Shown: in pieces, positions 8,601 to 17,072 of the stretch
How positions within the stretch are numbered: the stretch's first letter is position 1
Layout of the letters: each line of letters starts with the position of its first letter
Origin: Bradyrhizobium semiaridum
GTDB lineage: Bacteria > Pseudomonadota > Alphaproteobacteria > Rhizobiales > Xanthobacteraceae
Direction: 5' to 3'
Assembly (NCBI RefSeq): GCF_020329505.1
Contig: NZ_JAGKJJ010000037.1
Coordinates: forward strand, 1-44,064
Length of the DNA stretch: 44,064 bases
The notes under the pieces: model-generated
Told to the model about the DNA's origin: nothing
Database searches by the model: none
Seen by the model: the letters and a program-made list of their open reading frames with translations, nothing else
Program-made: the position numbers and the translations under genes

Positions 8601-11600
8601 TTTGCGGTATTTGCGGGGATCGGCGGCAATGTCACGGTCGACAACAGCCTCGGCCAGGTAAGCGCGTCGGGGATGCAATTCGCCGCCAACGGCTATCATC
8701 TTTCCGGCGGTTCGATCCTGCTGTCCGGCGCTCCCGACTCGATCATCCGGGTCGGCGATGACACGGCGGCGGGTGCCAGCTTCATCGCGACCATAGACAA
8801 TGTACTTGCTGGCAACACCCGGCTGGTCAAGACCGATCTCGGCACGTTGGCGCTGAACGGCGCCAACACCTACACCGGCGGCACCGCGATGAACGGCGGC
8901 ACGGTGCAAATTTCGAACGATGCCAATCTCGGCGCGGCCAGCGGTGGGCTTTCCTTTGACGGCGGTGCGCTGCGCAACACGGCTGCGATGAGCACGGCAC
9001 GTGCGGTCACTCTCAACGGCGGCGGCGGCACCTTCCAGACCGACGCCGACCTTTCGGTGTCGAGCGCGATCGACGGTGTGGGATCGCTGACGAAGATAGG
9101 TGTCGCCACGCTGACGCTGACCGGTGACGGCACCTATACCGGCGGTACCACCATCACGGCCGGTACGTTGCAGCTTGGCAACGGCGGGACCTCGGGCTCG
9201 GTCCTCGGCGACATCGTCGACAACAGCGCGCTGGCCTTCAACCGCTCCGATACATTCACCGTCTCCGGCGCTATCTCCGGCACCGGCAGAGTGAACCAGA
9301 TCGGCAGCGGCATCACGGTTCTGACCGGCAACAGCACCTATACCGGCGGCACAACCATATCGGCCGGTACGCTGCAGCTTGGCAATGGCGGTACCTCCGG
9401 TTCGATTGCCGGCAACGTTCTCGACAACTCCGCGCTCGCCTTCAACCGCTCCGATACAACCGGCTTCACAGGCCTGATTTCCGGCACCGGCGCGGTGAAC
9501 CAGATCGGGAGCGGCACCACCATTCTCACTGCAAACAATAGCTATACCGGCCCAACCACGGTCTCCGCGGGCACGCTGATCGTCAACGGCGATCAGGGCG
9601 GGGCCACAGGGCAGACGTTCGTCGGCAGCGGCGGCACATTGGGCGGCAACGGCACGATCGGTGGTAACGTCGTTGTCGCGGATGGTGCGATCAACCCTGG
9701 CAATCCGGGCAACGTCCCGGGTACCCTGACTATCCAGAAGGACCTGTCGCTCGCCAGCAATTCGACGCTGAACTACAATTTCGGCCAGGCTAACGTCGTG
9801 GGCGGGGCGCTGAACGACCTCACGGTCGTCAAAGGCAACCTGACGCTTGGCGGCACCATTAACGTCTCCGTCTCCGGCGGCGGCAGCTTTGATGTCGGCA
9901 TCTACCGCGTCATCAGCTACAGCGGTTCCCTGATGGACAATGGCCTGCAGACAGGCACGATCCCGTCGCCGAACTACTTCGTCCAGACCTCGGTCACCAA
10001 TCAGGTCAACCTGGTCAATACTGCGGGTCTGACGCTGAATTACTGGGACGGTGCCGCCGGGCCGAAGTTCAAGGCTGTCAATGGCGGCGACGGCGTCTGG
10101 CAAAATTCCGTGGGCAACAACAACTGGACAACGATCTCGGGCGACATCAACGCGCCGTTTACGAATGCGGCGTTTGCGGTCTTCGCTGCCACGCCCGGCA
10201 CCGTCACAGTCGATAACAGCCTTGGCCAGGTCTCGGCTTCCGGCATGCAGTTCGCCTCCAACGGCTACCATGTGCTCGGCGGCGAGATCGCGCTCGCAGG
10301 TTCGCCGTCCTCGGTCATCCGCGTCGGCGACGGCACGGCGGCCGGCGCAGGCTATGTCGCCGCCATCGACAACGTGCTGAGCGGCAACACGCAGTTGGCC
10401 AAGACCGATCTCGGCACGTTGATCTTGAACGGAATCAACACCTACACGGGTGGCACCGCAATCAACGGCGGTACGCTGCGGATTTCGCAGGACGCCAATC
10501 TCGGCGCGGCGGCCGGCGCGCTCAGCCTGGACGGCGGCACGCTGCAGAACACTGCAGCGGTCGCCACGGCGCGGGGGGTGACGCTCGGCGCCGGAGGCGG
10601 CACGTTCCAGACGAACGCGGATCTCACTTCATCGGGCCTCATGGCCGGCGCGGGAGCACTGACCAAGACCGGCGCGGGTACGCTGATCCTGACCGGGGAC
10701 AATGCCTACACCGGCGGCACGAATGTTATCGCCGGCACTCTGATCGTCAATGGCAACCAGTCGGCGGCGACGGGCCCTACCTCCATCGGCAATGGCGCGA
10801 TCCTTGGTGGTACCGGCACGATCGGCGGCAGTGTCAGCGTGGGCAATGGCGGCGCCCTTAATCCCGGCAATGTCGGTGCGGTCGGAACGCTGACCATCAA
10901 CGGCAACCTCGCCCTCGGCTCCGGCGCCGTGCTGAATTACCAATTCGGCCAAGCCAACGTGGTTGGTGGCGCGCTCAACGACCTCATTAATGTGCACGGC
11001 AACCTCACGCTCGCCGGCACGCTGAATGTCTCGACGACCTCCGGCGGTAGCTTCGACCCTGGCGTTTACCGCGTGTTCAACTACGACGGCGCGCTGACAA
11101 ACAACGGTCTGACGCTCGGCTCACTTCCTCCTAGCAATACCTTCGTCCAGACCTCGGTCGCCAATCAGGTTAACCTCGTCAATACTGCGGGTCTGACCCT
11201 GAATTACTGGGACGGTGCCGCCGGGCCCAAATTCAACAATGCGGTCAACGGCGGTGATGGGGTCTGGCAGAATTCTGCAGGTAACGACAACTGGACGAAT
11301 GACACGGGCGCCATCAACGCGCCGTTCGCAAACGGAGCTTTCGCCATCTTCTCGGCGGCGCCCGGCACGGTGACCGTCGACAACACACTCGGGCAAGTCG
11401 CCGCATCGGGGATGCAGTTCTCGAGCGACGGCTACCGCATCGTCGGCGGCGAGATCGTGCTCGCCGGCACACCAAATTCGATCATCCGGGTCGGCGACGG
11501 CACCGCGGCCGGGGCGGGCTTCGTCGCCACCATCGATAGCGTGCTGAGCGGTAACACCCAGCTCGTGAAGACCGACTTCGGCAAGCTGGTGCTCAACGGC

Positions 11601-13460
11601 GCCAACACCTACACCGGCGGCACGGTCGTCAATGGCGGCACCCTCTCGATATCCAGCGATGCCAATCTTGGCGCGGCCGGCACCAGGGTGACGCTCGACA
11701 CCGGCACGCTGCAGACCACCGCCGATATCACTACCGGTCGCAACGTTACGGTGCCCTCGACCGGCACTTTCCTAACCAATGTCGGCACCACCTTGGCCCT
11801 CAACGGCACCATCTCGGGCGCCGGCGATGTGGTCAAGGATGGCGCCGGAACGTTGCTCCTCAATGGTGCGGCGAGCAATTCCGGCGCGACCGTGGTCACT
11901 GCGGGAACTTTGCGCGCGGGGGCGACCAATGTCTTCAGTTCGACTTCGGCATTCACCGCATCGGGAGGCGCGACGCTCGACCTCAATGGCCAGAGCCAGA
12001 CCGTCGCGTCGCTCGGCAATGCCGGTACTGTCAGCCTCAAGGGCGCACCGGGCGCGACGCTGACCGTCACCGGCAACTACGTCGGCAGCGGCGGCCAGCT
12101 GGACCTCAATACCACGCTTGGTAGCGATCCGTCGTCAACTGACAAGCTCGTGGTTGGAGGCAGCACATCGGGCACGAGCGCAGTGAAGGTGACCAATGTC
12201 GGTGGGACCGGGGCGCAGACCAGCCAGGGCATCAAGATCATCGATGTCGCCGGCGCATCGAACGGCACGTTCAATCTGCTCGGCGACTATGTATTCCAAG
12301 GCCAGCAGGCGGTCGTCGGCGGGGCCTACGCCTACACACTGCAGAAAAACACAGGTGACGGCGACTGGTATCTGAAGTCCGCCTTGCCCAATCCGCCTCC
12401 AACCAATCCGCCTCCAACTAATCCACCTCCAACCAATCCACCTCCGGCCACTCCGTCCGGTCCGCTGTACCAGCCCGGCGTGCCCCTCTACGAGAACTAC
12501 GCGCAGGTGCTGCTCGGCATGAACGAAATGCCCTCGCTGCAGCAGCGCGTCGGCAATCGCTACTGGGGCGGCGCGGACGCAATGGCGAGCACGAACTTCG
12601 GTAAGGCACCAAATGAAAGTTCATGGATACAATCCGCATGGTGGGGCCGCATCGACGGCAAGCACGCCGACCTGAACCCATCCACCACCACTGGCTCGAC
12701 CTACAAGTACGATCAGATGAGGCTGCAGAGCGGGCTCGACGGCCAGTTGCTGGACAACGAACGTGGCAGGTTGATCGCCGGCATCACCGTCCAATACGTC
12801 CAGTCGACCGCCAACATCGCCTCGTTCTTCGGTAACGGCCGCATCCGCGCCGACGGCAGTGGCGTGGGCGGCACGTTGACCTGGTACGGCAATAACGGCT
12901 TTTATGTCGATGCCCAGGCGCAGAGCATGTTCTATCACAGCGACATCTCCTCGGCGCTGGTTGGGCGCATGACGCACGGCAATGAAGGCTTCGGCTACGG
13001 CTTTAGCGTTGAAGGCGGCAAGCGGATCGTTGTCGGCGGCGGTTGGTCGCTGACGCCGCAGGCGCAACTGCAGTATTCGAAGGTTGATTTCGACAGCTTC
13101 TCCGATCGGTTCGGCGCACTTGTGTCACTAGCCAATGCCGACAGCCTGCTCGGACGCGCTGGTCTATCGCTCAATCATCAGAAGACCTGGAACGATGGCT
13201 CCGGAATCGTGCGCTCCGACCTCTACGGCATCGCCAATCTGCATTACGAATTTCTCAACGGGACCAACGCCAATGTTGCCGGCACGAGCTTCGCCAGCGC
13301 GAACGACCGCCTGTGGGGCAGCGTCGGGGCCGGCGGCGCGTACAGTTGGGCGGAAGGCCGCTACGCGATTTATGGCGAAGTCAGCTACAATGCGAGCCTC
13401 GCAGACGCCGCGCGCGACTTCAGCTACAAGGGCACCGCCGGCTTCCGCGCGACGTGGTAA
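5628..13460 (+). CDS. Giant type V autotransporter adhesin with PATR repeats
   Basis: A 2610-residue classical autotransporter, expected to display a long beta-helical passenger at the cell surface. A signal peptide spans about residues 25-50 (hydrophobic core FLTRLLLSATFVGSAG, cleavage near AQA). ATG 5700 (residue 25) would give a normal-length signal, and ATG 5628 gives a long n-region. Residues 124-460 are glycine-rich with about eight degenerate units of the form S-LTN-G-I-GG-GG. From about residue 605 to 2100 I count eleven PATR units of the type GTLTLTGANTYTGGT. Three long internal modules begin near residues 859, 1384 and 1772. A proline linker of NPPPT units covers 2254-2280. A C-terminal beta-barrel domain of about 320 residues ends in an aromatic residue (RATW). 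No protease triad is evident. An adhesin or biofilm role is inferred. It has no operon partner. Confidence 0.92.
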   Translation: MRECIGAVAGTPAGSRLIAFHARRMRGSATFLTRLLLSATFVGSAGAAQAGNYTAFDETSLRNAVNAANADPDPSASITLTNNVAVASSTAFPAFAKPTTISTGAFTLSGADISSGAGNGGNLIFLGGSLLTTSGAIRGGNADASTATGLAGSGGTALLISNGSITNAASVAGGLGGGAYRRTGGVGGVAANLTNSSLTNQGSLTGGRGGDVNSGGFNTGTPISGGNGGVGLLMNGGSLNNLGTIAGGAGGTVINTFPAIDNFYGGGGGLGANLTGGNHSNSGTISGGIGGTGRNSAGSTVGGPGGGGLVLAGGATFVNNTTGTILGGNGTLEQFSARGGGGGVGATIAASSLTNNGAIRGGTGAGTGAGGVGAALTAGADVTNNNTIVGGTGGPSGVGGSGMTIANATLTNVGSVAGGSGGGGASAGGVGITGTGATIINSSTISGGLSGNGVTRNNAITFTAGANRLELRSGSVINGNVVGAAAAGSSDTLVLGGAASSSFNVSNIGAAAQYRNFDFYQKIGASTWTLTNTTTATTSWQILGGTLAIDSDANLGAAAGTLTFDGGRLENTGAVTSARNATINAGGGTFQTDADLTWTGPIGGTGALTKTGPATLTLSGANTYSGGTFLNGGTIAVSNDGNLGAASGALMFNGGTLRNTSAFATSRPVTLNAGGGTFQTNADLTVSGVIGGTGALAKTGSGTLTMTGANGYTGGTTISAGTLQLGNGGTSGSIVGNILNNGVLAFNRSDTLVLGGLISGTGAVEQVGSGTTILSGNNSYSGATTVAVGTLIVNGDQTAATGSTTVASGATLGGNGVIGGNVTIANAATLAPGDVGNAPGTLTVKQNLTLNSGSITNVNFGQANVVGGLLNDHIVVGGNLTIAGTLNVSTTSGGSFSPGLYRVMSYNGTLTNNGLAIGTIPSPNFFLQTSVANQVNLVNTSGLTLNFWDGNAGPKNDGVIDGGNGVWQSSAGNDNWTTISGTPNAPFTDAAFAVFAGIGGNVTVDNSLGQVSASGMQFAANGYHLSGGSILLSGAPDSIIRVGDDTAAGASFIATIDNVLAGNTRLVKTDLGTLALNGANTYTGGTAMNGGTVQISNDANLGAASGGLSFDGGALRNTAAMSTARAVTLNGGGGTFQTDADLSVSSAIDGVGSLTKIGVATLTLTGDGTYTGGTTITAGTLQLGNGGTSGSVLGDIVDNSALAFNRSDTFTVSGAISGTGRVNQIGSGITVLTGNSTYTGGTTISAGTLQLGNGGTSGSIAGNVLDNSALAFNRSDTTGFTGLISGTGAVNQIGSGTTILTANNSYTGPTTVSAGTLIVNGDQGGATGQTFVGSGGTLGGNGTIGGNVVVADGAINPGNPGNVPGTLTIQKDLSLASNSTLNYNFGQANVVGGALNDLTVVKGNLTLGGTINVSVSGGGSFDVGIYRVISYSGSLMDNGLQTGTIPSPNYFVQTSVTNQVNLVNTAGLTLNYWDGAAGPKFKAVNGGDGVWQNSVGNNNWTTISGDINAPFTNAAFAVFAATPGTVTVDNSLGQVSASGMQFASNGYHVLGGEIALAGSPSSVIRVGDGTAAGAGYVAAIDNVLSGNTQLAKTDLGTLILNGINTYTGGTAINGGTLRISQDANLGAAAGALSLDGGTLQNTAAVATARGVTLGAGGGTFQTNADLTSSGLMAGAGALTKTGAGTLILTGDNAYTGGTNVIAGTLIVNGNQSAATGPTSIGNGAILGGTGTIGGSVSVGNGGALNPGNVGAVGTLTINGNLALGSGAVLNYQFGQANVVGGALNDLINVHGNLTLAGTLNVSTTSGGSFDPGVYRVFNYDGALTNNGLTLGSLPPSNTFVQTSVANQVNLVNTAGLTLNYWDGAAGPKFNNAVNGGDGVWQNSAGNDNWTNDTGAINAPFANGAFAIFSAAPGTVTVDNTLGQVAASGMQFSSDGYRIVGGEIVLAGTPNSIIRVGDGTAAGAGFVATIDSVLSGNTQLVKTDFGKLVLNGANTYTGGTVVNGGTLSISSDANLGAAGTRVTLDTGTLQTTADITTGRNVTVPSTGTFLTNVGTTLALNGTISGAGDVVKDGAGTLLLNGAASNSGATVVTAGTLRAGATNVFSSTSAFTASGGATLDLNGQSQTVASLGNAGTVSLKGAPGATLTVTGNYVGSGGQLDLNTTLGSDPSSTDKLVVGGSTSGTSAVKVTNVGGTGAQTSQGIKIIDVAGASNGTFNLLGDYVFQGQQAVVGGAYAYTLQKNTGDGDWYLKSALPNPPPTNPPPTNPPPTNPPPATPSGPLYQPGVPLYENYAQVLLGMNEMPSLQQRVGNRYWGGADAMASTNFGKAPNESSWIQSAWWGRIDGKHADLNPSTTTGSTYKYDQMRLQSGLDGQLLDNERGRLIAGITVQYVQSTANIASFFGNGRIRADGSGVGGTLTWYGNNGFYVDAQAQSMFYHSDISSALVGRMTHGNEGFGYGFSVEGGKRIVVGGGWSLTPQAQLQYSKVDFDSFSDRFGALVSLANADSLLGRAGLSLNHQKTWNDGSGIVRSDLYGIANLHYEFLNGTNANVAGTSFASANDRLWGSVGAGGAYSWAEGRYAIYGEVSYNASLADAARDFSYKGTAGFRATW
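8202..11690 (+). repeat. Three long modules repeated inside the autotransporter gene
   Basis: Modules of about 750 bases begin near 8202, 9777 and 10941. Each encodes in order NFGQANVVGG, a QTSV-NQVNLVNT block, a YWDG/FWDG block, VWQ(N/S)S-GN-NWT, VTVDN-LGQV-ASGMQF, SIIRVGD-TAAG and a PATR unit. The three copies are clearly similar but diverged, so the duplications are old or have been under selection. The spacing (1575 and 1164 bases) differs because extra PATR units lie between copies 1 and 2. Confidence 0.85.
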
Positions 13461-14358
13461 ACGGAAGGGCCTGTTCCCGCGAACCTGGAGACGATCGGTC
13501 GACGGCGGCGAAATCGCCCTGCATCGTACAATGGCGCGCTTGACACGATTCGCACGCGTAACCTTTGCGTTCGGAGGGCAAACGTCTACGCCGCCAATCG
13601 GGAGCAACGCTTTCCAGCAGTCGCAAGTGCCGGATGTTGCGAGCCCCCCGCAAGCACCGATGTTTGCGAAGTCGGCGCAGGCGACCGGGAAGTGTCGCCT
13701 TTCGCGTTTCGGGGCCCATTCGCGGAGATCGGGTGTTGCGTGTGCAGGATTTGAATTAGCCAGAGGGTCGCACAATCGGTGGCTCCGGCAGGCTACAAAG
13801 ATCCTTCCAGCGGAACCTCGTGCCAAGCGCTCACGTCGCTATGCCAAGGACAAACAGCGGCTCGTCGTGTCGGTGGTTGCGTATGATTCCTTCCCCGGGC
13901 ACCATAACTACGATCTTCTTCGCTGGAGTACGATTTTGCACGATTGCGTTTGCCGGATCGTTGGCGCGCAAAGGATATCGGATTTCTCTTCCACCACTTC
14001 AGACTTGCAATGCTCGACGGCAGGCTCGCTAAAGTTCACGAAACAACTGGTCCCTGCAACACCAAGCGGCAGCTCTCGCCAAGACCCCACAGTGATCAAC
14101 CGGCACGGCATTCCGGTCGTCGAACACCACAATGACCATTGCCGAAAGCGGCCGCTCTTCAACACGCTCTTGAGCCGATAACTGCCGGAGCGCGCCTTGA
14201 TCGCCATCAGCGCCATCCGGGAGCCGCATTGTCATTGCGATGCGTCACGACAGATATCGCCCCTCACGGACCGTCGGTCAGCAAGACAAATCGATACTAG
14301 GCGGTGGGACCGACGCGCCGTCCTAAATAGTGGCTCTATACTAGCAACTTAGTTGAAA
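13461..14358. other. Long gene-poor stretch behind the autotransporter
   Basis: About 900 bases with no gene I can support. Open frames on both strands (13164-13826 minus, 13908-14216 minus, an open reading from 13135 plus) show no domain, no ribosome-binding site and no coding-like composition. No strong terminator hairpin follows the autotransporter stop. It may be decayed coding sequence, but I cannot identify an ancestor. Confidence 0.5.
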
Positions 14359-14383
14359 GGAACCAATTTTCCGACCCCGCGTT
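14359..14383 (+). promoter_or_regulatory. EcfG-type (general stress) promoter of the luxR-kaiBC cluster
   Basis: GGAAC (14359-14363), a 16-base spacer and CGTT (14380-14383) exactly match the alphaproteobacterial EcfG consensus GGAAC-N16/17-CGTT. Transcription would start near 14391, about 43 bases before the regulator ATG at 14434. This predicts control by the PhyR-NepR-EcfG general stress response. Confidence 0.75.
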
Positions 14384-14433
14384 CTTTCTGCAATCCAACC
14401 AGATCCATACATCCACCTACGCGGGGAACAGCA

Positions 14434-15102
14434 ATGGACCAGGCTGCGAATGGTGTTGCGCACGAAAATGAGCTGCAGGAGCGGATCGCGTCCGCCCTCG
14501 GCAACGGCGTCATCTTTGTCGATCGCGATGGACGGATCGTGTGGATCGATAAGGGTACGCGCGATCGATTGAATGGCGGCCTGAAGGATTTGGCGCTGCC
14601 GATTCAAAAGACTGACGGGCGAGCAATCGATTGCGTCATTTCGGACGTCCCTTTGACGATCAATGGCGAGCAAACCATCGTGTGCGTGATACAGGAGACC
14701 ACGCCTCCAAACCACGACCTGATCTCGGCGATCGAATCGGTAGTGGCCGACACGTCGTCCTTCACGCGCAGCATCATCGATAGGCTCAAAGGTCTCCGCC
14801 AGATTTCTAAACAGGAAGCCACCACGCTGCCTGAGCCATCCCTCGACATCGATCTTCTCACGCAGCGCGAGCGCGAGGTGCTCGGACTCATATGTGAGGG
14901 ACATAGCGACTCCGAGATGAGCAGGAAACTCAATCTCTCGGAGAACACTGTGCGCAATCATATTGCTTCGCTGTATCGGAAGATTGGCGTCAACCGGCGC
15001 AGCGCCGCGATCATCTGGGCACGCGAGCGGGCCATCACGAGCAACGCAAACCTGAGCGTCAAACCGCGGCGACGGCCATCCGCCAATCCGCCGGAAAGAT
15101 AA
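14434..15102 (+). CDS. PAS-like / LuxR-type HTH transcriptional regulator
   Basis: A 222-residue regulator. Residues 18-95 read like a small PAS-type sensor (ALGNGVIFVDRDGRIVWIDKGT), residues 95-135 form a helical linker, and residues 140-200 are a LuxR-family helix-turn-helix (LTQREREVLGLICEGHSDSE then LSENTVRNHIASLYRKIGVN). ATG 14434 follows GGGGA and lies behind the EcfG promoter. The in-frame ATG at 14353 lies upstream of that promoter and is rejected. There is no receiver domain, so control is likely by ligand or by interaction rather than by phosphorylation. It stands 169 bases before kaiB in the same direction and probably acts as an output or autoregulator of the Kai module. That role is inferred from position. 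Confidence 0.85.
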   Translation: MDQAANGVAHENELQERIASALGNGVIFVDRDGRIVWIDKGTRDRLNGGLKDLALPIQKTDGRAIDCVISDVPLTINGEQTIVCVIQETTPPNHDLISAIESVVADTSSFTRSIIDRLKGLRQISKQEATTLPEPSLDIDLLTQREREVLGLICEGHSDSEMSRKLNLSENTVRNHIASLYRKIGVNRRSAAIIWARERAITSNANLSVKPRRRPSANPPER

Positions 15103-15271
15103 ATTCCTACTAGGTGGTTAGTACTTTTCGCTCTCTTGCGCGGGAACCGCCTAGCTTGTTTGATGCGCGTGCTCATCAGCATAGTTCGATGAGGCTTCCC
15201 AATACTCGACTGCGGCGGGTGCCGTTGCGCTCCGCGGCGTCGCGCCACACAAACGATGACAAGGCGCCTCC

Positions 15272-15571
15272 GTGGCCGAACTCGTGCTCCGTCTCTATAT
15301 CGCCGGAAATTCAGCCAGCTCTCGTCTGGCAGAGCAGAATCTTAGTCGTATGGAAGCTTCCATCAAGTCCGAAGGGTGGCGCGTCGAGATCATCGATGTG
15401 CTCAACGAGCCGGAGCTTGCCGAAAAAGCCGGCGTCATCGCCACTCCAACACTTTCTTATGAACATCCGGTCCGTCCCCGGCGCATCGTTGGTGATCTGA
15501 GCGATGCAAAGCGCGTTCTCGATTTTCTAGGGATCGAACTAAAAGGAGACCTGCATGACCGCACAGGATAG
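15272..15571 (+). CDS. kaiB: Circadian clock/timing protein KaiB
   Basis: A 99-residue thioredoxin-fold protein of the KaiB family. In cyanobacteria KaiB switches fold to bind phosphorylated KaiC. Diagnostic stretches are LRLYIAGNSASS near the N-terminus, IDVLNEPELAEK, IATPTLSYEHPVRPRRIVGDLSD, and a final helix at VLDFLGIEL. The start is GTG 15272, preceded by AAGG seven bases away. No in-frame ATG gives the N-terminus expected for the family. The 3' end overlaps kaiC by 17 bases, indicating coupled translation. Confidence 0.95.
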   Translation: MAELVLRLYIAGNSASSRLAEQNLSRMEASIKSEGWRVEIIDVLNEPELAEKAGVIATPTLSYEHPVRPRRIVGDLSDAKRVLDFLGIELKGDLHDRTG

Positions 15572-17021
15572 CGACGTTAGCGATGTGCTGGAGCGGGTCA
15601 AAACCGGTGTGGCGGCATTCGATGATCTTGTGATGGGCGGACTGCCGCGGGCGCGGACCACGGTTGTCGGCGGCACGCCCGGTAGCGGAAAGACTGTTTT
15701 CGCAACGCAGTTTCTTGCCCATGGGATTACGACGTTCGGCGAAAATGGGGTGTTGGTGACATTTGAGGAGCCGCCGGCCGATATCGAAGCCAATATGCGT
15801 GGATTTGGATGGGAACTAGCGCAGTGGCGCAAGGAAGGTCGCCTCGCGTTCGTCGATGCTAGCCCGCCGGCCAACGACGAACTCGTGATCGGAGATTTCG
15901 ACCTTGCCGGCCTGCTGTCGCGCATTCAGCACGCGGTGAAGGGTGTCCGGGGCAAGCGAGTCGTTCTGGATTCACTGACACAACTGTTCGACCATTTCAT
16001 CGGGGATCCCAAGATCCTGCGCCGCGAGCTGTTCCACATCAGCAGCGCCCTGAAGAAATCCGGTCTCACCGTACTAATGACGGCGGAACGCAATAGCGAA
16101 TACGGCGAGATTACACGCCACCGCTTGGAGGAATTTGTCGCCGACAACGTCGTCATTTTGCGCAACGTGCTCCATCGGGAGAAGCGGCGGCGAACCATCG
16201 AGGTCCTCAAGATGCGCGGCAGCCATCATGCCGAGGGTGAGGCGCCGTTCACGCTCCTAGCGAGTCAGGGGGTGGTAGCCGTCCCGCTGTCCTCGCTCCG
16301 ACTCGAACAGCAATCGAGCACCGTGCGCGTCACCAGCGGAAATCCCGCGATCGATGAAATGTGCGGCGGCGGATTCTTTCGCGACAGTGTCACGCTTGTG
16401 AGCGGCGCCACAGGTACAGGCAAGACCCTGCTGGTCACCAACTTTCTAGCTGGCGGAGTGGCCGCAGGCGAAAAGGCGATCCTGTTCGGCTACGAGGAAA
16501 GCAAGGGTCAGTTGTTTCGCAACGCGAGCGGGTGGGGCACGGATTTCGCGCAGATGGAAGCGGAGGGCAAGCTCAAGGTCATCTGCCTCTATCCGGAAGC
16601 CCAGGGGTTGCCCGATCACCTGCTGACGATTCAGAGCCTGGTTGACGAGTTTCAGCCGAACCGGGTCGCGGTGGACAGTCTGTCGGCGCTAGAGCGGATC
16701 GCTCCCGATACCGGCTTCCGCGAATTCCTGATCAGCCTGACCTCGTTCATCAAGAAACGGGAAATAGCCGGGCTCTGCACCGCCACCAGCAAATCTCTCA
16801 TCGGTGGCGAGAGCGTCAGCGAGCAGCATATCTCGACCTTGACGGACTCGATCATCCTGCTGCGATACATCCAAGAGCGAGAGACCATGCACCGAGGGCT
16901 CATGGTGCTCAAGATGCGCGGCAGCGAGCATGCCAAGGAAATCCGCCGTTTTACGATCGACGACGCCGGTATGCATCTTGGCAAACCGTTCAAGGAAGCG
17001 CCGAATGTGTTCACGGACTAG
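15555..17021 (+). CDS. kaiC: Circadian clock ATPase/kinase KaiC
   Basis: A 488-residue double-domain RecA-like ATPase. CI has Walker A GGTPGSGKT (residues 39-47) and the catalytic pair E71/E72. CII has Walker A GATGTGKT (K290, T291) and E314/E315. The autophosphorylation pair is kept in QHISTLTD as S427/T428 (S431/T432 of Synechococcus). Its neighbours T426 and D427 correspond to S422 and E423 here. The protein ends about 30 residues earlier than Synechococcus KaiC (519), so the A-loop and KaiA-binding tail are missing, which agrees with the absence of kaiA. A strong AAGGAG precedes ATG 15555 inside kaiB. It is likely a phosphorylating ATPase timer or stress regulator that works with KaiB alone. 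KaiBC of Rhodopseudomonas and Legionella are known precedents without KaiA. Confidence 0.95.
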   Translation: MTAQDSDVSDVLERVKTGVAAFDDLVMGGLPRARTTVVGGTPGSGKTVFATQFLAHGITTFGENGVLVTFEEPPADIEANMRGFGWELAQWRKEGRLAFVDASPPANDELVIGDFDLAGLLSRIQHAVKGVRGKRVVLDSLTQLFDHFIGDPKILRRELFHISSALKKSGLTVLMTAERNSEYGEITRHRLEEFVADNVVILRNVLHREKRRRTIEVLKMRGSHHAEGEAPFTLLASQGVVAVPLSSLRLEQQSSTVRVTSGNPAIDEMCGGGFFRDSVTLVSGATGTGKTLLVTNFLAGGVAAGEKAILFGYEESKGQLFRNASGWGTDFAQMEAEGKLKVICLYPEAQGLPDHLLTIQSLVDEFQPNRVAVDSLSALERIAPDTGFREFLISLTSFIKKREIAGLCTATSKSLIGGESVSEQHISTLTDSIILLRYIQERETMHRGLMVLKMRGSEHAKEIRRFTIDDAGMHLGKPFKEAPNVFTD

Positions 17022-17072
17022 AGATGCCCAGACGCGCAACCGGTTAAGCCATGCCGAGGCGGGGCAGATACG

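Noticed and set aside
8535..10271. 578-residue minus-strand open frame opposite the autotransporter
   Set aside because: It mirrors the codon structure and repeats of the plus-strand gene, has no domain and no ribosome-binding site.
7441..11935. Regularly repeated segments that could suggest a CRISPR array
   Set aside because: The repeats are coding, diverged, of irregular length and in frame with the autotransporter. No cas genes are present.
15143..15170. GGAACC before kaiB as a second EcfG promoter
   Set aside because: The bases 16-17 positions downstream are TGCG/GCGC rather than CGTT, so only a -35-like half is present.
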